A stretch of 64,000 nt of DNA from Lachnospiraceae bacterium (GTDB lineage Bacteria > Bacillota > Clostridia > Lachnospirales > Lachnospiraceae): assembly GCA_022483465.1 (NCBI GenBank), contig JAKVNF010000001.1:124001-188000 (forward strand), read 5' to 3'. This document shows, piece after piece, positions 62,511 through 64,000 of the stretch; the first letter of the stretch is position 1, and each line of letters starts with the position of its first letter. The notes beneath the pieces are model-generated. The model saw only the letters and a list, made by a program, of their open reading frames with translations. It was not told where the DNA came from and searched no databases. The position numbers and the translations under genes are program-made.

Positions 62511-62718
62511 GAAAAAATCCGCCCCGGGTGCTGCCCCGGTCGGATAAAAACGGATCAGATTTTGGTCTTAGGGATCATCAATGGAATACGGAAGTTCGAA
62601 ATATTGGTTCAACGGGAAACAGGTCCCCTCTGCGGATGCGAAGTAGATCGGAACTGCCGAATGTCTAAGTCTTGCACTTCTTTTTGCCATTATAAGCCAG
62701 ACGAGGCGCCAAATGCAA
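62511..62718 (-). promoter_or_regulatory. rho leader with promoter and an attenuator-like terminator
   Basis: TTGCAT (62713-62718), 18 bp, TATAAT (62689-62694) gives a strong promoter. The leader runs about 240 nt and includes an ATCCGACCGGG/CCCGGGGCGGAT hairpin followed by six T (62511-62545), 70 nt before the rho start. The rest of 62444-62800 has no gene. Confidence 0.6.
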
Positions 62719-62800
62719 TGCTAAGGCAGAAAGATTTGACAGGAGGTTTTGCGTGGGAAAAGGGAATCCCGGTGGCGGATGGGGCCGCCCTCCCCGGTCC

Positions 62801-63316
62801 TCAGAAGAGGGTCCCGATGACCGTCTGGTAGAGGGACTCGTTCTGGGCGCGCCACTTGGCAAGGACCGCCCGGGCCACCTTCTCCGAGGGGACGTTCAGA
62901 TTCAGCTCAAAGAGGATCTGCTGGTTCTCCCGGATGCACATGTGTACCGTGTAGCCGCCGAAGGAGGCCTTGTAGTAGTCCCCGGTGACGCTCTGGTCGC
63001 TGGTCAGACCGTACCCGTTCTCCTTGAGAAAGGCGTCCGCCTGGGCCTTGATCTTGTCGGAGATCTGGTTGCGGAAGAAAAAGAGGGTCTCGTTCCCCTC
63101 CTTTGTGACGGACAAAAAGACCGCCCCGTCGCTTTCCTCCCGGGCGGTGACATAGCCGTTTGCCTTCAGCTCCTCGTAGGTTGCCGCCAGTGTCTCGAAG
63201 TTGACGTAGCCGTTCTCGAGCATGAAGTTGGACAGGAGCACCATCGGCAGCTCCTTCGGGGAGCGGTGCAGAAGGTACAGGATGATCAGTTGGTAGATTG
63301 CGATGGTCGATTCCAT
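62801..63316 (-). CDS. DUF4364-family protein
   Basis: The 171 residues fit the DUF4364 pattern: TIAIYQLIILYLLHRSPKEL, a winged-helix-like N-terminus (LSNFMLENGYVNFETLAATY) and an alpha/beta C-terminal half. It is a Firmicutes-specific family of unknown function; the N-terminus suggests DNA binding. GGGGGAA lies upstream. It is positioned between rarA and rho. Confidence 0.9.
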   Translation of the reverse strand: MESTIAIYQLIILYLLHRSPKELPMVLLSNFMLENGYVNFETLAATYEELKANGYVTAREESDGAVFLSVTKEGNETLFFFRNQISDKIKAQADAFLKENGYGLTSDQSVTGDYYKASFGGYTVHMCIRENQQILFELNLNVPSEKVARAVLAKWRAQNESLYQTVIGTLF

Positions 63317-63340
63317 GACAGCTTCCCCCGTTTTCCCCCA

Positions 63341-64000
63341 TCACGTCTTGGAATTCTTCGGATCCCTGGGAAGGAGGTCCTCCGGTGTTTCGTACTTCTT
63401 GTTTCCGGTGAGCCTAAGGAGCCGCTCCCGGATTGCCCGCTCGTGCCCGTTTTCCGATGGCACATAGAACGAGGCATCCCGCAGCGCATCGGGCAGATAC
63501 TGCTGGCCAGAGTAGTGCTCCTTGTAGTCGTGGGCGTACTGGTAGCCGATGCCGTGCCCCAGATCCTGCGCGTGGCTGTAGTGGGCATCCTGCAGATAGG
63601 GCGGGATCGGCAGGTTCCCGGAGGCGTCCACCTCCTTCTCCGCAGCGGTGATGGACTCCACGGCGGTGTTGGACTTGGGTGCGCTGGCGACGTATTCCGC
63701 CGCCTGGGCCAGGATGATCTGGGACTCGGGCCAGCCGATGCGCTCCGCGGCAAGGGAGGCCGCCACGGCGACCTGCAGGGCCTGCGGGTCCGCATTGCCC
63801 ACGTCCTCCGCGGCGCAGATCATGATCCGCCTTGCGATGAAGACCGGATCCTCCCCCGCCCGGATCATGCGGGCCAGGTAGTAGACCGCGGCGTCCGGAT
63901 CGGACCCCCGCATGCTCTTGATGAAGGCCGAGATCGTGTCGTAGTGGCCGTCGCCGGACTTGTCGTAGCGCATGACGCGCTTCTGGATGCACTCGGAGGC
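63341..64000 (-). CDS. rarA: Replication-associated recombination protein RarA/MgsA, 5' part outside the window
   Basis: The last 219 residues of the AAA+ RarA/MgsA protein are seen: MRYDKSGDGHYDTISAFIKS, then DAAVYYLARMIRAGEDPVFI, ARRIMICAAEDVGNADPQAL and the C-terminal PIPPYLQDAHY. These belong to the tetramerisation domains that follow the ATPase. RarA acts at stalled replication forks. The start lies beyond base 64000. Confidence 0.96.
   Translation of the reverse strand, partial: ASECIQKRVMRYDKSGDGHYDTISAFIKSMRGSDPDAAVYYLARMIRAGEDPVFIARRIMICAAEDVGNADPQALQVAVAASLAAERIGWPESQIILAQAAEYVASAPKSNTAVESITAAEKEVDASGNLPIPPYLQDAHYSHAQDLGHGIGYQYAHDYKEHYSGQQYLPDALRDASFYVPSENGHERAIRERLLRLTGNKKYETPEDLLPRDPKNSKT

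Overview
The window looks like chromosomal DNA of a GC-rich Lachnospiraceae-type Clostridia. The evidence is Gram-positive housekeeping genes (rpoD, clpB, tig-clpP-clpX-engB, rho, rarA), sortase-dependent LPXTG pilins, an [FeFe]-hydrogenase, a DUF4364 protein, and lipoprotein solute-binding proteins with Ala/Thr/Glu linkers typical of that family. Most genes lie on the minus strand. No species is named because that would need a database search.

Layout. 1-3.4 kb: the 5' part of rpoD, a decayed HEPN gene and its intact AAA ATPase partner. 4.2-16.3 kb: a sortase-pilus locus (TPR/MORN membrane protein, sortase, Cna-B/FctA-type pilin, class C sortase, backbone pilin, VWA tip pilin) cut up by an IS1595-type IS, two related 308-bp MITEs and a Tn7-like element. 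16.3-21.9 kb: a cargo-free Tn7-like transposon (tnsA-tnsB-tnsC-tniQ) with recognisable TnsB-type end repeats. 21.8-26.8 kb: a thiamine-salvage operon (TPP riboswitch, thiD, cytX) whose riboswitch is separated from thiD by IS110 and ISAzo13 elements and whose cytX is truncated by the Tn7-like element. 26.9-37.9 kb: housekeeping and small conserved genes (UbiB kinase, phasin-like, DgkA, SCP2, YedK, TetR, DUF6440, tRNA-Met, clpB, a sugar-phosphate isomerase with an in-frame amber codon, DUF308), with an IS200-type tnpA. 37.9-39.8 kb: an IscB (Cas9-ancestor family) gene preceded by a HEARO/omega-RNA-like noncoding region. 39.8-45.8 kb: engB, clpX, clpP, tig and an [FeFe]-hydrogenase. 46.0-49.9 kb: an SsuABC/TauABC-like ABC transporter, a DJ-1 protein and a CBS protein. 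50.1-57.7 kb: a maltodextrin operon (malE-malF-malG-malQ-malR) in which a second identical IS1595 copy separates malR from its Shine-Dalgarno sequence. 58-60.6 kb: an IS91-like element with a tyrosine recombinase. 60.7-64 kb: rho, DUF4364 and the 3' part of rarA.

The main theme is mobile-element damage. Three resident systems (pilus, thiamine salvage, maltodextrin control) each carry insertions whose exact boundaries and 8-bp target duplications can be read. Removing the two MITEs on paper restores one continuous 495-codon pilin frame. The Tn7-like element has different truncated genes and unmatched target bases on its two sides, so it probably marks a recombination breakpoint. The most unusual protein is the IscB, which keeps its HNH, bridge-helix, RuvC-II and RuvC-III motifs but has Ser where the first RuvC catalytic Asp is expected.
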